Below are positions 32,862 to 42,884 of a stretch of DNA of 64,000 nt, piece by piece. The stretch is from Streptomyces tardus (GTDB taxonomy: Bacteria; Actinomycetota; Actinomycetes; Streptomycetales; Streptomycetaceae): contig NZ_JAELVF020000001.1 in the NCBI RefSeq assembly GCF_018101125.2, forward strand, positions 3,076,665-3,140,664. The letters run 5' to 3'. The notes under the pieces were generated by a model. It was not told where the DNA came from, did not search any database, and saw nothing but the letters and a program-made list of their open reading frames with translations. The translations under genes were made by a program, and so were the position numbers. The stretch's first letter is position 1; every line of letters starts with the position of its first letter.

Positions 32862-33974
32862 ATGCGTTCCGGGAAAGGCCGCCATCGCCGCCCTCGTCAG
32901 GCTCCCGCCCTCCTGGTCACCGCAGGGGTGGCCGGGGCCGGAATCGCCACCTCGCTGCTGGGCGCCTCGGGTGCGCAGGCCGTGGAGGCCTCGACCTGGG
33001 ACTCGGTCGCCCAGTGCGAGAGCGGCGGCGCGTGGAGTCTGAACAAGGAGAACGGCTACTACGGAGGCCTCCAGCTCACCCTGAAGTCCTGGGAGGCGTA
33101 CGGCGGTACGGAGTTCGCGGACCGCCCCGACCTCGCCAGCCGCGGCCAGCAGATCCGGGTCGCGGAGAAGATCCTCGCCGCCGAGGGCCCGCGCGCCTGG
33201 CCGGCGTGCGCCGTCGACAGCGGGCTGGAGGAGGAGGTCAACGAGGCCCCGGACCTCGAACTCCCCCTCCCCGGCCCGGACAAGGGCGGCGACGAGGACA
33301 GCGACGACGCGGACAGCGACGACGCGGACAGCGACGACGACGGCAAGGGCGACGCGGACGAGGATGACGCGGACGAGGACGCCCAGAAGCCGGGCGACTC
33401 CGACTCCGACGACTCCGACGACGCCGACGACTCCGAGGACGCCGACGAGAAGGAGCGCCCCGACAACTCCGACGGCTCCGACTCGCCGAAGCCGCCCGGA
33501 GACACCTCCGTCCCCTCCCCGGACGAGCGCGAGCAGGACACCGACCCGGACCCCGAGCACTCGTCGGGCGCCGGCTCGGGCAGCGGCAACAGCGACGCCG
33601 CCGAGGAAGAGGTCGACAACGGCAAGGGCGCCGGCGACCCGTCCGGCGGCCACGACGGCCGGATCGGCACGGACGACCCCGACGATCCGACCGACGGGGC
33701 TGCCGAGTCCGATCCCGGCTCCGGCTCGGGCAAGCACCGCGGCCGGCCGGACCCCGCCGAGAAGGACAGGGCCGATCGCAGCGGCAGGGACGACGGTCAC
33801 CTCGTGGAGATCGGCGACACCCTGACCTCGATCGCCGAACGGCACGAACTGGCGGGCGGCTGGCCCGAGTTGTACGAGACGAACCGGCCTGCCGTCGGCG
33901 AGGACCCGGATCACATCCTCCCCGGCCAGCTCCTTCAACTCGGCGAAGAGGACGACGCGGAGACAAGCCGGTAG
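32862..33974 (+). CDS. rpfA: Resuscitation-promoting-factor-like cell-wall hydrolase with LysM
   Basis: A 370-residue secreted protein. AGGAG lies ~9 bases before ATG 32862. The signal peptide (ending SGAQAVEA) is followed by the Rpf lysozyme-like domain: STWDSVAQCESGGAWSLNKE with its catalytic Glu, GYYGGLQLTLKSWEAYGG, and a paired Cys in WPACAV. A ~200-residue acidic linker of Asp, Ser, Glu, Gly and Pro (from about residue 140) leads to a C-terminal LysM (HLVEIGDTLTSIAERHEL, ILPGQLLQL) that binds peptidoglycan. Family members cleave glycan strands during spore germination. The position before eno matches S. coelicolor rpfA. The short (168-bp) leader shows no recognisable c-di-AMP riboswitch. 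Confidence 0.9.
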   Translation: MRSGKGRHRRPRQAPALLVTAGVAGAGIATSLLGASGAQAVEASTWDSVAQCESGGAWSLNKENGYYGGLQLTLKSWEAYGGTEFADRPDLASRGQQIRVAEKILAAEGPRAWPACAVDSGLEEEVNEAPDLELPLPGPDKGGDEDSDDADSDDADSDDDGKGDADEDDADEDAQKPGDSDSDDSDDADDSEDADEKERPDNSDGSDSPKPPGDTSVPSPDEREQDTDPDPEHSSGAGSGSGNSDAAEEEVDNGKGAGDPSGGHDGRIGTDDPDDPTDGAAESDPGSGSGKHRGRPDPAEKDRADRSGRDDGHLVEIGDTLTSIAERHELAGGWPELYETNRPAVGEDPDHILPGQLLQLGEEDDAETSR

Positions 33975-35602
<1,628 letters not shown>

Positions 35603-35694
35603 CCCCGTCACGCGACAGCCCGTCACCTCCTCGTCCCGGCCCACGGTCCCGTACCGTGAGCCGGGACGAGTGGTGTGACGGACAGGGAGACGAT

Positions 35695-36222
35695 GTGGCC
35701 GCGGACCGTGGGCGTGAGCGTCCCGCCGACAAACGGCGGCAGGGCCTGGCCGCGACCTCCACGGCGACCCGGCTTCGGGCGCTCGGCGAGGAGGCCGCGG
35801 CGCGGGTCTACCGGGCCCAGAACCGCAGGCTCCGCAAACCGCGTCGCAGTCGCCTCACCGGCAGGGCCGCGTTGTTGGTCCTGGTGGTCTGCTCGTTGAT
35901 CGTCGCGCTCGCCTATCCGATAAGGCAGTACGTCTCGCAGCGCTCGGAGATCGCCGACCAGCGGCGACAGGCCCAGGAGGCCCGGGAGCGCGTGCGGGAG
36001 CTGCGCGAGGAGAAGGCCCGCTGGCGCGACCCCGCGTACGTCGAGCAGCAGGCCCGCCGGCACCTGCACTATCTGCGCCCCGGCGAGATCGGCTACACGA
36101 TGCGCCACGGTCGCGAGGAGGAGCGCAGGCCCTCGGACCGCAGCGCCTCCGACCGCGCCTGGTACGAGAACCTGTGGGACGGCGTCGACGCCGCCGACCG
36201 CCCCCAGGCCACCATCCGCTGA
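35695..36222 (+). CDS. Septum formation initiator (FtsB/DivIC family)
   Basis: A 175-residue bitopic division protein. GTG 35695 has GGGAG five bases upstream; an open extension to GTG 35656 lacks one. A basic cytoplasmic N-terminus precedes one membrane helix (AALLVLVVCSLIVALAYPI). A coiled coil follows (QRSEIADQRRQAQEARERV, LREEKARWRDPAYVEQQAR), then HLHYLRPGEIGY, the family C-terminal motif. It joins FtsL/FtsQ in the divisome. The gene order eno-ftsB-DUF501-ppx is a usual actinobacterial one. Confidence 0.9.
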   Translation: MAADRGRERPADKRRQGLAATSTATRLRALGEEAAARVYRAQNRRLRKPRRSRLTGRAALLVLVVCSLIVALAYPIRQYVSQRSEIADQRRQAQEARERVRELREEKARWRDPAYVEQQARRHLHYLRPGEIGYTMRHGREEERRPSDRSASDRAWYENLWDGVDAADRPQATIR

Positions 36223-36278
36223 CCGGTCGGCCCACGCCGTCGGCCCGCAACCGCCGCCGCGGCCCGTGCTCCGGCGGC

Positions 36279-36344
36279 ACCCCCGCACTCCCGCACCCCC
36301 GCACTCCCGCACCCACGCACTCCCGCACCCACGCACCCACGCCA
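36279..36344 (+). repeat. CCCGCACTC/CCCGCACCC low-complexity repeat
   Basis: Short direct words (CCCGCACTCCCGCACC, about 16 bp) recur three to four times in the gap between ftsB and the DUF501 gene. It is a simple tandem array without spacers and has no coding value. Confidence 0.7.
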
Positions 36345-36372
36345 CCGAGCAGAACTGAAGAGACCAGCCCGT

Positions 36373-36915
36373 ATGGACACCGCGCCGCCCCCGACCGACC
36401 CGACGACGCCCACCGAGGCGGACATCGAGGCATTCCAGCAGCAACTCGGCCGCCCGCCGCGAGGGTTGCGCGCCATCGCGCACCGCTGCCCGTGCGGACA
36501 GCCCGATGTGGTGGAGACCGCGCCGCGGTTGGAGGACGGTACGCCGTTCCCGACCACGTACTACCTCAGCTGCCCGCGCGCGGCCTCCGCGATCGGCACG
36601 CTGGAGGCGGAGGGCGTCATGAAGGAGATGACCGCCCGCCTCGCCGAGGACGAGGAGCTCGCGGCGGCCTACCGTGCGGCCCACGAGGACTACATCGCCC
36701 GCCGGGACGCCATCGAGGTGCTCCAGGGCTTTCCCAGCGCGGGCGGGATGCCCGACCGCGTCAAGTGCCTGCACGTACTGGTGGCCCACTCGTTGGTCGC
36801 CGGCCCCGGCGTCAACCCGCTCGGCGACGAGGCGATCGCCCTGCTGCCCGAGTGGTGGCGCAAGGGCCCCTGCGTGACCCCCGGGGCCTGCGGCGGCGAG
36901 GAGGCCGGACGATGA
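36373..36915 (+). CDS. DUF501 domain protein
   Basis: A 180-residue protein of the DUF501 family. LGRPPRGLRAIAHRCPCGQP, VVETAPRLEDGTPFPTTYYL and SCPRAASAIGTLEAEG contain the conserved Cys residues, which may bind a metal. VKCLHVLVAHSLVAGPGVNPLGDEA is the C-terminal signature. Function unknown; the gene is nearly always beside ppx/eno in actinobacteria. The stop overlaps the ppx start by four bases. Confidence 0.88.
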   Translation: MDTAPPPTDPTTPTEADIEAFQQQLGRPPRGLRAIAHRCPCGQPDVVETAPRLEDGTPFPTTYYLSCPRAASAIGTLEAEGVMKEMTARLAEDEELAAAYRAAHEDYIARRDAIEVLQGFPSAGGMPDRVKCLHVLVAHSLVAGPGVNPLGDEAIALLPEWWRKGPCVTPGACGGEEAGR

Positions 36916-37877
36916 GCGCCTCCGTCCCCGTGCGGGTCGCCGCGATCGACTGCGGCACCAACTCGATCCGCCTCCTGGTCGCCGACATCGACCCCGCCAC
37001 CGGCCAACTCGCCGAGCTGTCCCGGCGGATGGAGATCGTCCGGCTCGGTCAGGGCGTGGACCGAACCGGCCGGCTCGCCCCCGAGGCCCTGGAACGCACC
37101 TTCGACGCCTGCCGCCGCTACGCCGAGGAGATCCGCCGACTCGGCGCCACACACGTCAAGTTCGTCGCCACCTCCGCCTCGCGCGACGCGGAGAACCGCG
37201 CGGACTTCGTGCGCGGTGTCCAGGACATCCTCGGGGTGCTCCCCGAGGTGATCAGCGGAGACCAAGAGGCCGCGTTCTCCTTCTCCGGCGCCACCAGGGA
37301 GCTGGCCGGGTCGGATCTGCCCACCCCCTATCTGGTGGTCGACATCGGCGGCGGCTCCACCGAACTCGTCGTGGGGGAACGGGAGGTGCGGGCCGCGCGG
37401 AGCGTGGACATCGGCTGCGTACGCCTGACCGAGCGCCATCTGCTGACCGACGGCGAAGTCGGCGACCCGCCCACTGCCGAGCAGGCCGCCGCCATCCGCG
37501 CGGATGCCCACGCCGCGCTCGACGAGGCGGAACGGACCGTGCCGCTGACCGGGACCCGTACCCTCGTCGGCCTCGCCGGCACCGTCACGACGCTCGCCGC
37601 GATCCACCTCGACCTCCCGGAGTACGACTCGGCCGCCATCCACCACAGCCGGCTCCCGCTCTCGGCGGTGCGCGAACTGGCCGCCCGGCTGCTGACCTCC
37701 ACCCACGCAGAACGTGCCGCCATCCCGGCGATGCACCCCGGCAGGGTCGACGTCATCGCTTCGGGCGCGGTGATCCTGCAAGCCGTGATGGAACGCTGCG
37801 GAGCCCCGGAGGTCGTCGTCAGCGAACACGACATCCTCGACGGCATCGCGATCCACACCGCACTCGACGCGCAGTAG
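36912..37877 (+). CDS. Exopolyphosphatase / GppA family phosphatase
   Basis: A 321-residue ASKHA-fold phosphatase. RVAAIDCGTNSIRLLVADI (phosphate-1 loop), KFVATSASRDAENR, ISGDQEAAFSFSGA, YLVVDIGGGSTELVVGE (phosphate-2 loop) and GLAGTVTTLAAI are canonical. Short Ppx1-type actinobacterial enzymes of this size hydrolyse polyphosphate or pppGpp; which one is not clear from sequence. The ATG overlaps the DUF501 stop (ATGA), so the pair is co-translated. Confidence 0.92.
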   Translation: MSASVPVRVAAIDCGTNSIRLLVADIDPATGQLAELSRRMEIVRLGQGVDRTGRLAPEALERTFDACRRYAEEIRRLGATHVKFVATSASRDAENRADFVRGVQDILGVLPEVISGDQEAAFSFSGATRELAGSDLPTPYLVVDIGGGSTELVVGEREVRAARSVDIGCVRLTERHLLTDGEVGDPPTAEQAAAIRADAHAALDEAERTVPLTGTRTLVGLAGTVTTLAAIHLDLPEYDSAAIHHSRLPLSAVRELAARLLTSTHAERAAIPAMHPGRVDVIASGAVILQAVMERCGAPEVVVSEHDILDGIAIHTALDAQ

Positions 37878-37889
37878 AAGGAGCGGGCG

Positions 37890-38198
37890 CTACAGGCTGC
37901 GACAGAGGTCCCGCCGGTGGCCCACCCTGACGACGAGGACGACGAGTTCACCGTCGTCGATCAGGTACGCGACCCGGTGGTTGCCGACTCGCAGCCGGTG
38001 GAGCCCCGAGGGGCCGGTGAGGTTCTTGATGTCGGCGTTCTCGCGGTACGGATGGTCGCCGAGAGCAGTCAGTGCGGTCAGGATGCGCACGGCCTCGAGT
38101 CGGCCTCGAGTCGGCCTCGAGTCGGTCGATGGCCCGGATCTGCCGCTGCGCGCCTGGGCTCCGGCGCTTTCCCTGAACGGCCCCGGTTTGTAGGTCAG
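37890..38198 (-). pseudogene. Decayed RelE/ParE-type toxin gene
   Basis: The C-terminal 65 residues are a good RelE/ParE toxin: AVRILTALTALGDHPYREN, then LTGPSGLHRLRVGNHRVAYL and LVVLVVRVGHRRD. The expected middle (AQRQIRAIDRLEA) lies in another frame. Two changes lead into and out of it: a small indel near 38160 and a tripled 11-bp unit (38090-38122, net +22). The outer frame stays open, so about 17 residues in the middle are scrambled. The expected start MTYK is CTG (38198) here. No antitoxin gene lies beside it. It is most likely inactive. Confidence 0.65.
38090..38122 (+). repeat. Three exact 11-bp tandem repeats in the toxin gene
   Basis: CGGCCTCGAGT is repeated three times without change (38090-38100, 38101-38111, 38112-38122). 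One copy would preserve the toxin reading frame; the extra 22 bp shift it. Confidence 0.92.
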
Positions 38199-38363
38199 TT
38201 GTATGTCCGGCCGGTACTTGTGGTCGGGTCGGTGTGTCGGGCCGAACACGTACCGGTCGCACGCCGTCGACCGGCAGACAGCGGGGTGCGCCGAGGCCAG
38301 TGCCTGCTCGGGTCCTGAGCGGACCGGCGCCCGCACAGACCGTTCAGCAGCGAGGAGTTGTTC

Positions 38364-39134
38364 GTGAACAAGCGCAGGAAGACGCTGATCGTCTCGGCGG
38401 CGATCCCGATGGCCTCCCTGGTCGCGCTCGCCGCCGTGCCCGCCGGCGCCGCACCGTCCCAGGAGGACGGGTCGTCCGGTGCGAGGGCCGCTGTCACGAT
38501 GACGGTCGGTACGCACAACGTGCTGCGCGGCGAAGCCGAGTACCGGCCGTTCGCCGACATCATCGGCTGGCAGGAGGTCCAGGACCCGCAGGACCGGGAG
38601 CGGCTCAGGGCCACGCTCGGGGGATACGGCCACTTCATGCCAGGCAAGGAGCCGGCGCGACAGGTGCCGATCTCCTGGCGCAAGGACACGTTCGAGTTCG
38701 TCAAGGGCGCCGCAGAGCTGACGCACAAGGGCGAGGCCAAGGTGACGCCGAACCGCTACGTCGTGTGGGCCGTCCTGGAGCACAAGAAGACGAACAAGCG
38801 CCTTGTCGCGATGAACACGCACTTCATCTCCGGCGCCTGGAGCAAGCACCCCAACCGCCAGGCGCGTTGGCTCACCCACGCGGAGAAGCTGCGCAAGTCG
38901 ATCAGCACCCTGCACCAGAAGCACCCGAACCTGCCGATCTTCCTGGTCGGTGACTTCAACCGGCGCAAGGCACTGAAGCTGCCGGCCGGAGTCGACTACA
39001 TCCGCGTCGAGGGTGCCAAGGGCGTGCCGATCGACCAGTCCTACGCCACCGGCTCGGTGAACAACTCCAAGGTGAAGCGCCTCCAGAAGTTCGGTTCCGA
39101 CCACCACGCGTACCGCTTCACCGCGACCTTCTGA
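38364..39134 (+). CDS. Secreted endonuclease/exonuclease/phosphatase-fold protein
   Basis: A 256-residue exported protein. GAGGAG (38352-38357) is six bases before GTG 38364. A basic start and hydrophobic core (TLIVSAAIPMASLVALAA) end at PAGAAPS. The mature part has VGTHNVLRGEAEYRPFADI, IIGWQEVQD (metal Glu), MNTHFISGAWSKHPNRQ, FLVGDFNRRK (D-x-N) and FGSDHHAYRFTAT (catalytic Asp-His-His end), fitting the EEP superfamily. The substrate is not known. It is distinct in sequence from the protein encoded at 4432. Confidence 0.8.
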   Translation: MNKRRKTLIVSAAIPMASLVALAAVPAGAAPSQEDGSSGARAAVTMTVGTHNVLRGEAEYRPFADIIGWQEVQDPQDRERLRATLGGYGHFMPGKEPARQVPISWRKDTFEFVKGAAELTHKGEAKVTPNRYVVWAVLEHKKTNKRLVAMNTHFISGAWSKHPNRQARWLTHAEKLRKSISTLHQKHPNLPIFLVGDFNRRKALKLPAGVDYIRVEGAKGVPIDQSYATGSVNNSKVKRLQKFGSDHHAYRFTATF

Positions 39135-39402
39135 TCGTTCCGACGGCTGCCCGCGAGAGGTGACCCGACAACGGCCTGCGTCGCCCCGCCGGGGTCCGCG
39201 GAAGCCGGTGGAGCCCGGCGGGGTCGGCGAGCTTCCCGGCGTCGGTGCGCAGGAGCCGGTTGCGTGGTTTTCGGCGGCGGGGGCGGCGGGTCGGCGCTCT
39301 GCCGGTGGGCCTGGCCGACCGCTCCGAGCCCTTGTGGCGCCGGGCCGCGGAAGGGGTTCGGGGGCCCTGGGAGGGGTGGCTCGCGCACCCTCGCGAGAAA
39401 CT

Positions 39403-39420
39403 TCGTGAACTTCTTCACAA
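39403..39420. promoter_or_regulatory. Rex operator upstream of ndh
   Basis: TCGTGAACTTCTTCACAA matches the Rex redox-repressor consensus TTGTGAANNNNTTCACAA at all but one arm position. It lies ~305 bp before the ndh start in a 591-bp spacer (39135-39725) with no supported gene. From the literature as I recall it, Rex represses ndh in S. coelicolor when NADH is high, so the site is in the expected place. Confidence 0.75.
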
Positions 39421-39725
39421 GAAAATGACCTCTGCGGGCAGTCGATCGGCACCCGATGGGCCGTACCGGCCCCGCCGACCCTCGGCGTGCGGCCCTCGGG
39501 GCGGTGCGCCCGCTCCGGCGCGAACCGCGCGCCCGCCCGCTCGCTACTCGCTGGTACGGTCCAACTCTGCAGCTCACGACGGTGGACGAGGTGGAGCGCG
39601 AGGGTGCGAGCCTGCCGGAATGATCCATTCCGGTCACGACGGCGGGGGAGTGTAGCAGAAGTCGTCCAGGTGCTTGTGAAGGGGCTCACGAGCACCCCCC
39701 ATGGGGAGGGGGGATACTCGATGGC

Positions 39726-41132
39726 ATGAGCACCACGGAGCGTCCTCGAATCCTCGTCGTAGGTGGCGGGTACGTCGGTCTGTACGCCGCTCGCCGCATC
39801 CTCAAGAAGATGCGATACGGCGAGGCGACCGTGACCGTCGTCGACCCGCGTTCGTACATGACGTACCAGCCGTTCCTCCCCGAGGCGGCTGCAGGCTCCA
39901 TCTCCCCCCGACATGTCGTGGTCCCGCTGCGGCGGGTGCTGCCGGGTGCGGAGGTCCTCACCGGACGAGTGACGACGATCGACCAGGACCGCAGGGTCGC
40001 CTCGATCACCCCGCTCGTCGGTGACTCCTACGAACTTCCCTTCGACTACCTCGTCGTCGCGCTCGGCGCGGTCTCCCGCACCTTCCCCATCCCCGGCCTC
40101 GCGGAGCAGGGCATCGGGATGAAGGGCGTGGAGGAGGCCATCGGTCTGCGCAACCACGTGCTGGAGCAGCTCGACAAGGCCGACTCCACCAAGGACGAGG
40201 AGGCCCGTCGCCGGGCGCTCACCTTCGTCTTCGTGGGCGGTGGCTTCGCCGGCGCCGAGACCATCGGCGAGATCGAGGACCTGGCCCGCGACGCGTGCAA
40301 GTACTACCCGAGCGTCAAGCGCGAGGACATGCGCTTCGTCCTCGTCGACGCCGCGGACAAGATCCTCCCCGAGGTCGGCCCGCAGCTGGGCAAGTGGGGG
40401 CTGGAGCACCTGCAGAAGCGTGGTGTCGAGGTCTATCTGGAGACCTCGATGAACTCCTGCGTCGACGGCCGCGTGGTGCTGGCCAACGGCCTGGAGGTCG
40501 ACTCCAACACCCTCGTGTGGACCGCGGGCGTCAAGCCCAACCCGGTGCTCGCCCGCTACGGCCTGCCGCTGGGCCCGCGCGGTCATGTCGAGGCCGAAGC
40601 CACCCTCCAGGTGAAGGGCACCGGCCATGTGTGGGCGGCCGGTGACAACGCGCAGGTGCCCGACCTCGCCGCTCGCGCCGCGGGCAACAAGGACGCCTGG
40701 TGCCCGCCCAACGCCCAGCACGCGCTGCGCCAGGCCAAGGCTCTCGGCGACAACGTGATCTCCGGGATGCGCGGCTTCCCGCAGTCGGACTACAAGCACG
40801 CCAACAAGGGTGCGGTCGCCGGGCTGGGACTGCACAAGGGCGTGGCGATGATCGTGATGGGCAAGATGAAGATCAAGCTCAAGGGCCGACTCGCCTGGTA
40901 CATGCACCGCGGCTACCACGGCATGGCGGTGCCGACCTGGAACCGCAAGATCCGCGTCTTCGCGGACTGGACCCTGGGCATGTTCCTCAAGCGCGAGGTC
41001 GTCTCCCTCGGCGCCATGGAGAACCCGCGCGAGGAGTTCTACGAGGCGGCCAAGCCGGCGCCGAGGCCCGCCGACGCCAAGCCGGTCCAGGAGCAGCGCG
41101 ACGCCGAGAAGGCCGGCGCGAAGGCTTCCTGA
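39726..41132 (+). CDS. ndh: Type II NADH dehydrogenase
   Basis: A 468-residue NDH-2 flavoprotein that passes electrons from NADH to menaquinone without pumping protons. The FAD fold ILVVGGGYVGLYAARRI starts the protein. The NADH fold TFVFVGGGFAGAETIGEIED lies near 165, VWAAGDNAQVPD (FAD) near 300 and WCPPNAQHALRQAKALGDN near 320. The C-terminal ~80 residues form the membrane-anchoring amphipathic part. ATG 39726 has a GGGGAGGGGGG run upstream. Probably controlled by Rex through the upstream site. Confidence 0.94.
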   Translation: MSTTERPRILVVGGGYVGLYAARRILKKMRYGEATVTVVDPRSYMTYQPFLPEAAAGSISPRHVVVPLRRVLPGAEVLTGRVTTIDQDRRVASITPLVGDSYELPFDYLVVALGAVSRTFPIPGLAEQGIGMKGVEEAIGLRNHVLEQLDKADSTKDEEARRRALTFVFVGGGFAGAETIGEIEDLARDACKYYPSVKREDMRFVLVDAADKILPEVGPQLGKWGLEHLQKRGVEVYLETSMNSCVDGRVVLANGLEVDSNTLVWTAGVKPNPVLARYGLPLGPRGHVEAEATLQVKGTGHVWAAGDNAQVPDLAARAAGNKDAWCPPNAQHALRQAKALGDNVISGMRGFPQSDYKHANKGAVAGLGLHKGVAMIVMGKMKIKLKGRLAWYMHRGYHGMAVPTWNRKIRVFADWTLGMFLKREVVSLGAMENPREEFYEAAKPAPRPADAKPVQEQRDAEKAGAKAS

Positions 41133-41162
41133 GGTTCGGCGCGACAGTCGACCGCACGCCCG

Positions 41163-41199
41163 AGGGCGCCCACCAACTCCGTGGTGTGGGCGCCCTTTC
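41163..41199 (+). terminator. Rho-independent terminator after ndh
   Basis: AGGGCGCCCAC and GTGGGCGCCCT form an 11-bp stem with a nested CACCA/TGGTG extension, followed by TTTC, about 30 bp after the ndh stop. Confidence 0.75.
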
Positions 41200-41479
41200 G
41201 GCGTTCCCGCAGGTTCCACGGTCTTCGCAGTCCGGTCGGCCCGGGCGCTCCGACGTTCCCGTGGCCCGACGGGTCGTCAGCGCGTCGGCGGGCGCGGGGG
41301 TCGCTAGTGTCCGGGGTCGGTCGTGACAGGGATCGAATGCGCCCGGGACGAGGTGGCAGCACGTCAGAAGTGTCCGGGCGGTGCGGAGTTGGGGTGCCGG
41401 TCCGTGGGCGCCGCCGTCGACGGCGGGACGAGGAAGTACCGCGTCCGCGCGCGAGGCGCGGACCAGAAGCGGCGAGGTG

Positions 41480-41562
41480 TGCCCGGAGCCGGACTTGAAC
41501 CGGCACGGCCACGTAGGCCAACGAGGTTTAAGCTCGTCGTGTCTGCATTCCACCACCCGGGC
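41480..41562 (-). tRNA. bldA: tRNA-Leu (anticodon UAA), bldA type
   Basis: Read on the minus strand the gene starts GCCCGGGTGGTGGAATGCAG and has a seven-base anticodon loop CTTAAAC holding TAA, a long variable arm (CCTCGTTGGCCTACGTGGCCG) and the T-loop GGTTCAAGTCC. It ends CTCCGGGC plus discriminator A. CCA is not fully encoded. It is the only tRNA decoding UUA in Streptomyces. In this genus bldA lets developmental and antibiotic genes with TTA codons be translated, and its place after ndh is the one I recall for S. coelicolor. Confidence 0.93.
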
Positions 41563-41704
41563 ACCGACTCACAGGAGCCGCGCAGCTCGGTAGCTGCTTG
41601 ACCACTCACTGGTGCGAGACGCAGCCTAGTCGGCCTTCAGTTCCGAACTGCGGTACACGGCAAGGCCGTTGTCTTATTTTATGTGTGCGCCGAGGTCTGC
41701 TTGT

Positions 41705-41744
41705 GGCCCTTTCTGGCCAGAAGGGCGCTGGCAGCATATGCCAG
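41705..41744. promoter_or_regulatory. Two adjacent hairpin-forming dyads upstream of the ABC genes
   Basis: GCCCTTTCTGG/CCAGAAGGGC (one-base bulge, 41707-41727) and CTGGCA-GCATA-TGCCAG (41728-41744) stand side by side in a locally A/T-rich stretch between bldA and the ABC ATPase gene. The remainder of 41563-41942 shows no gene. Reading minus, TAGGCT near 41630 may be the bldA -10. Confidence 0.4.
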
Positions 41745-41942
41745 TAGATCAGGAATGTCGCAAAGTAGTTCCTTCTCGTGGCTGGATCCATCGCGGGCAT
41801 GTCATCCCCAGGTAGGAGCCGGCCCGGTGGCGGATACGCCTGTGGGCCCGGCCAAGACCGGATCAGGGGCTGATCCCGGAGAGGCGTGGCGGGGCGACGA
41901 TGTAGTGGTACCTCTTCGTCCCCTCGCACAGGAGTCAAGTTC

Positions 41943-42728
41943 GTGACCACCACTACCACCCAGCCAGGCGCCTACGTCGCCAACTCAGGTGTCGCCGCGG
42001 CTCGCGCCACGGACCTCTCGAAGGTCTACGGCCAGGGCGAGACGCAGGTGATCGCACTCGACCAGGTGTCCGTCGACTTTCACCAGGGCCAGTTCACCGC
42101 GATCATGGGCCCCTCCGGTTCCGGCAAGTCGACGCTCATGCACTGCATGGCCGGCCTTGACTCCATCTCCTCCGGCTCGGCGCGCATCGGGGACGTGGAG
42201 CTGACCGCGCTGAAGGACAAGAAGCTCACCCAGCTTCGCCGCGACAAGATCGGCTTCATCTTCCAGGCGTTCAACCTGCTCCCCACGCTGACCGCGATGG
42301 AGAACATCACGCTCCCGATGGACATCGCCGGCCGCAAGCCGAACACGGAGTGGCTGGACCGCGTCGTGGAGACCGTCGGCCTCTCCGGCCGGCTCAAGCA
42401 CCGGCCGAGCCAGCTCTCCGGCGGTCAGCAGCAGCGTGTCGCCGTTGCCCGCGCGCTGGCCTCGCAGCCCGAGATCATCTTCGGCGACGAGCCCACCGGC
42501 AACCTCGACTCCCGCTCCGGCGCCGAGGTCCTGGGCTTCCTGCGGAACTCCGTCCGCGAGCTGGGCCAGACCGTCGTGATGGTGACGCACGACCCCGTCG
42601 CCGCCTCCTACGCCGACCGCGTCATCTTCCTCGCCGACGGCCGCATCGTCGACGACATCCAGGCGCCCACCGCCGACTCCGTGTTGGAGCGCATGAAGGG
42701 CTTCGATGCGAAGGGCCGCACCAGCTGA
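41943..42728 (+). CDS. ABC transporter ATP-binding protein (MacB/LolD type)
   Basis: A 261-residue ATPase. AGGAG precedes GTG 41943 by 8 bases. Walker A GPSGSGKST, Q-loop FIFQAFNLLP, signature LSGGQQQRVAVARAL, Walker B IIFGDEPTGNLD and H-loop VMVTHD all match the lipoprotein/MacB group. The first ~20 residues are a Thr/Gln-rich extension. It pairs with the FtsX-type permease encoded 156 bp downstream. Such systems work mechanically at the membrane rather than as ordinary pumps; what this one moves is unknown. Confidence 0.93.
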   Translation: MTTTTTQPGAYVANSGVAAARATDLSKVYGQGETQVIALDQVSVDFHQGQFTAIMGPSGSGKSTLMHCMAGLDSISSGSARIGDVELTALKDKKLTQLRRDKIGFIFQAFNLLPTLTAMENITLPMDIAGRKPNTEWLDRVVETVGLSGRLKHRPSQLSGGQQQRVAVARALASQPEIIFGDEPTGNLDSRSGAEVLGFLRNSVRELGQTVVMVTHDPVAASYADRVIFLADGRIVDDIQAPTADSVLERMKGFDAKGRTS

Positions 42729-42884
42729 GCCGAGGGCCGGTCGGTCGAGCCAGTCTCCGACACCGGCCCACCGGTCGCAGACGACCTGACGGTCCTCACC
42801 CTTCGTCATTCGCCACCTTCTCCACGCTGCACGCGCCGCTCGCGGACCACAGCTCAAGGAGGGGGTCTCCCACCAGGATTTCTC

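Noticed and set aside
36279..36344. Short repeats that could be taken for a CRISPR array
   Set aside because: Units are contiguous and low-complexity with no unique spacers.
39135..39402. Small genes in the spacer before ndh
   Set aside because: Open frames are Arg/Pro-rich without ribosome sites. Only the Rex-like site is supported.
37890..41219. A 1109-codon open frame on the minus strand
   Set aside because: It is the shadow of ndh and its neighbours plus the toxin remnant; it has no start signal and an Arg/Gly/His composition typical of antisense frames in GC-rich DNA.
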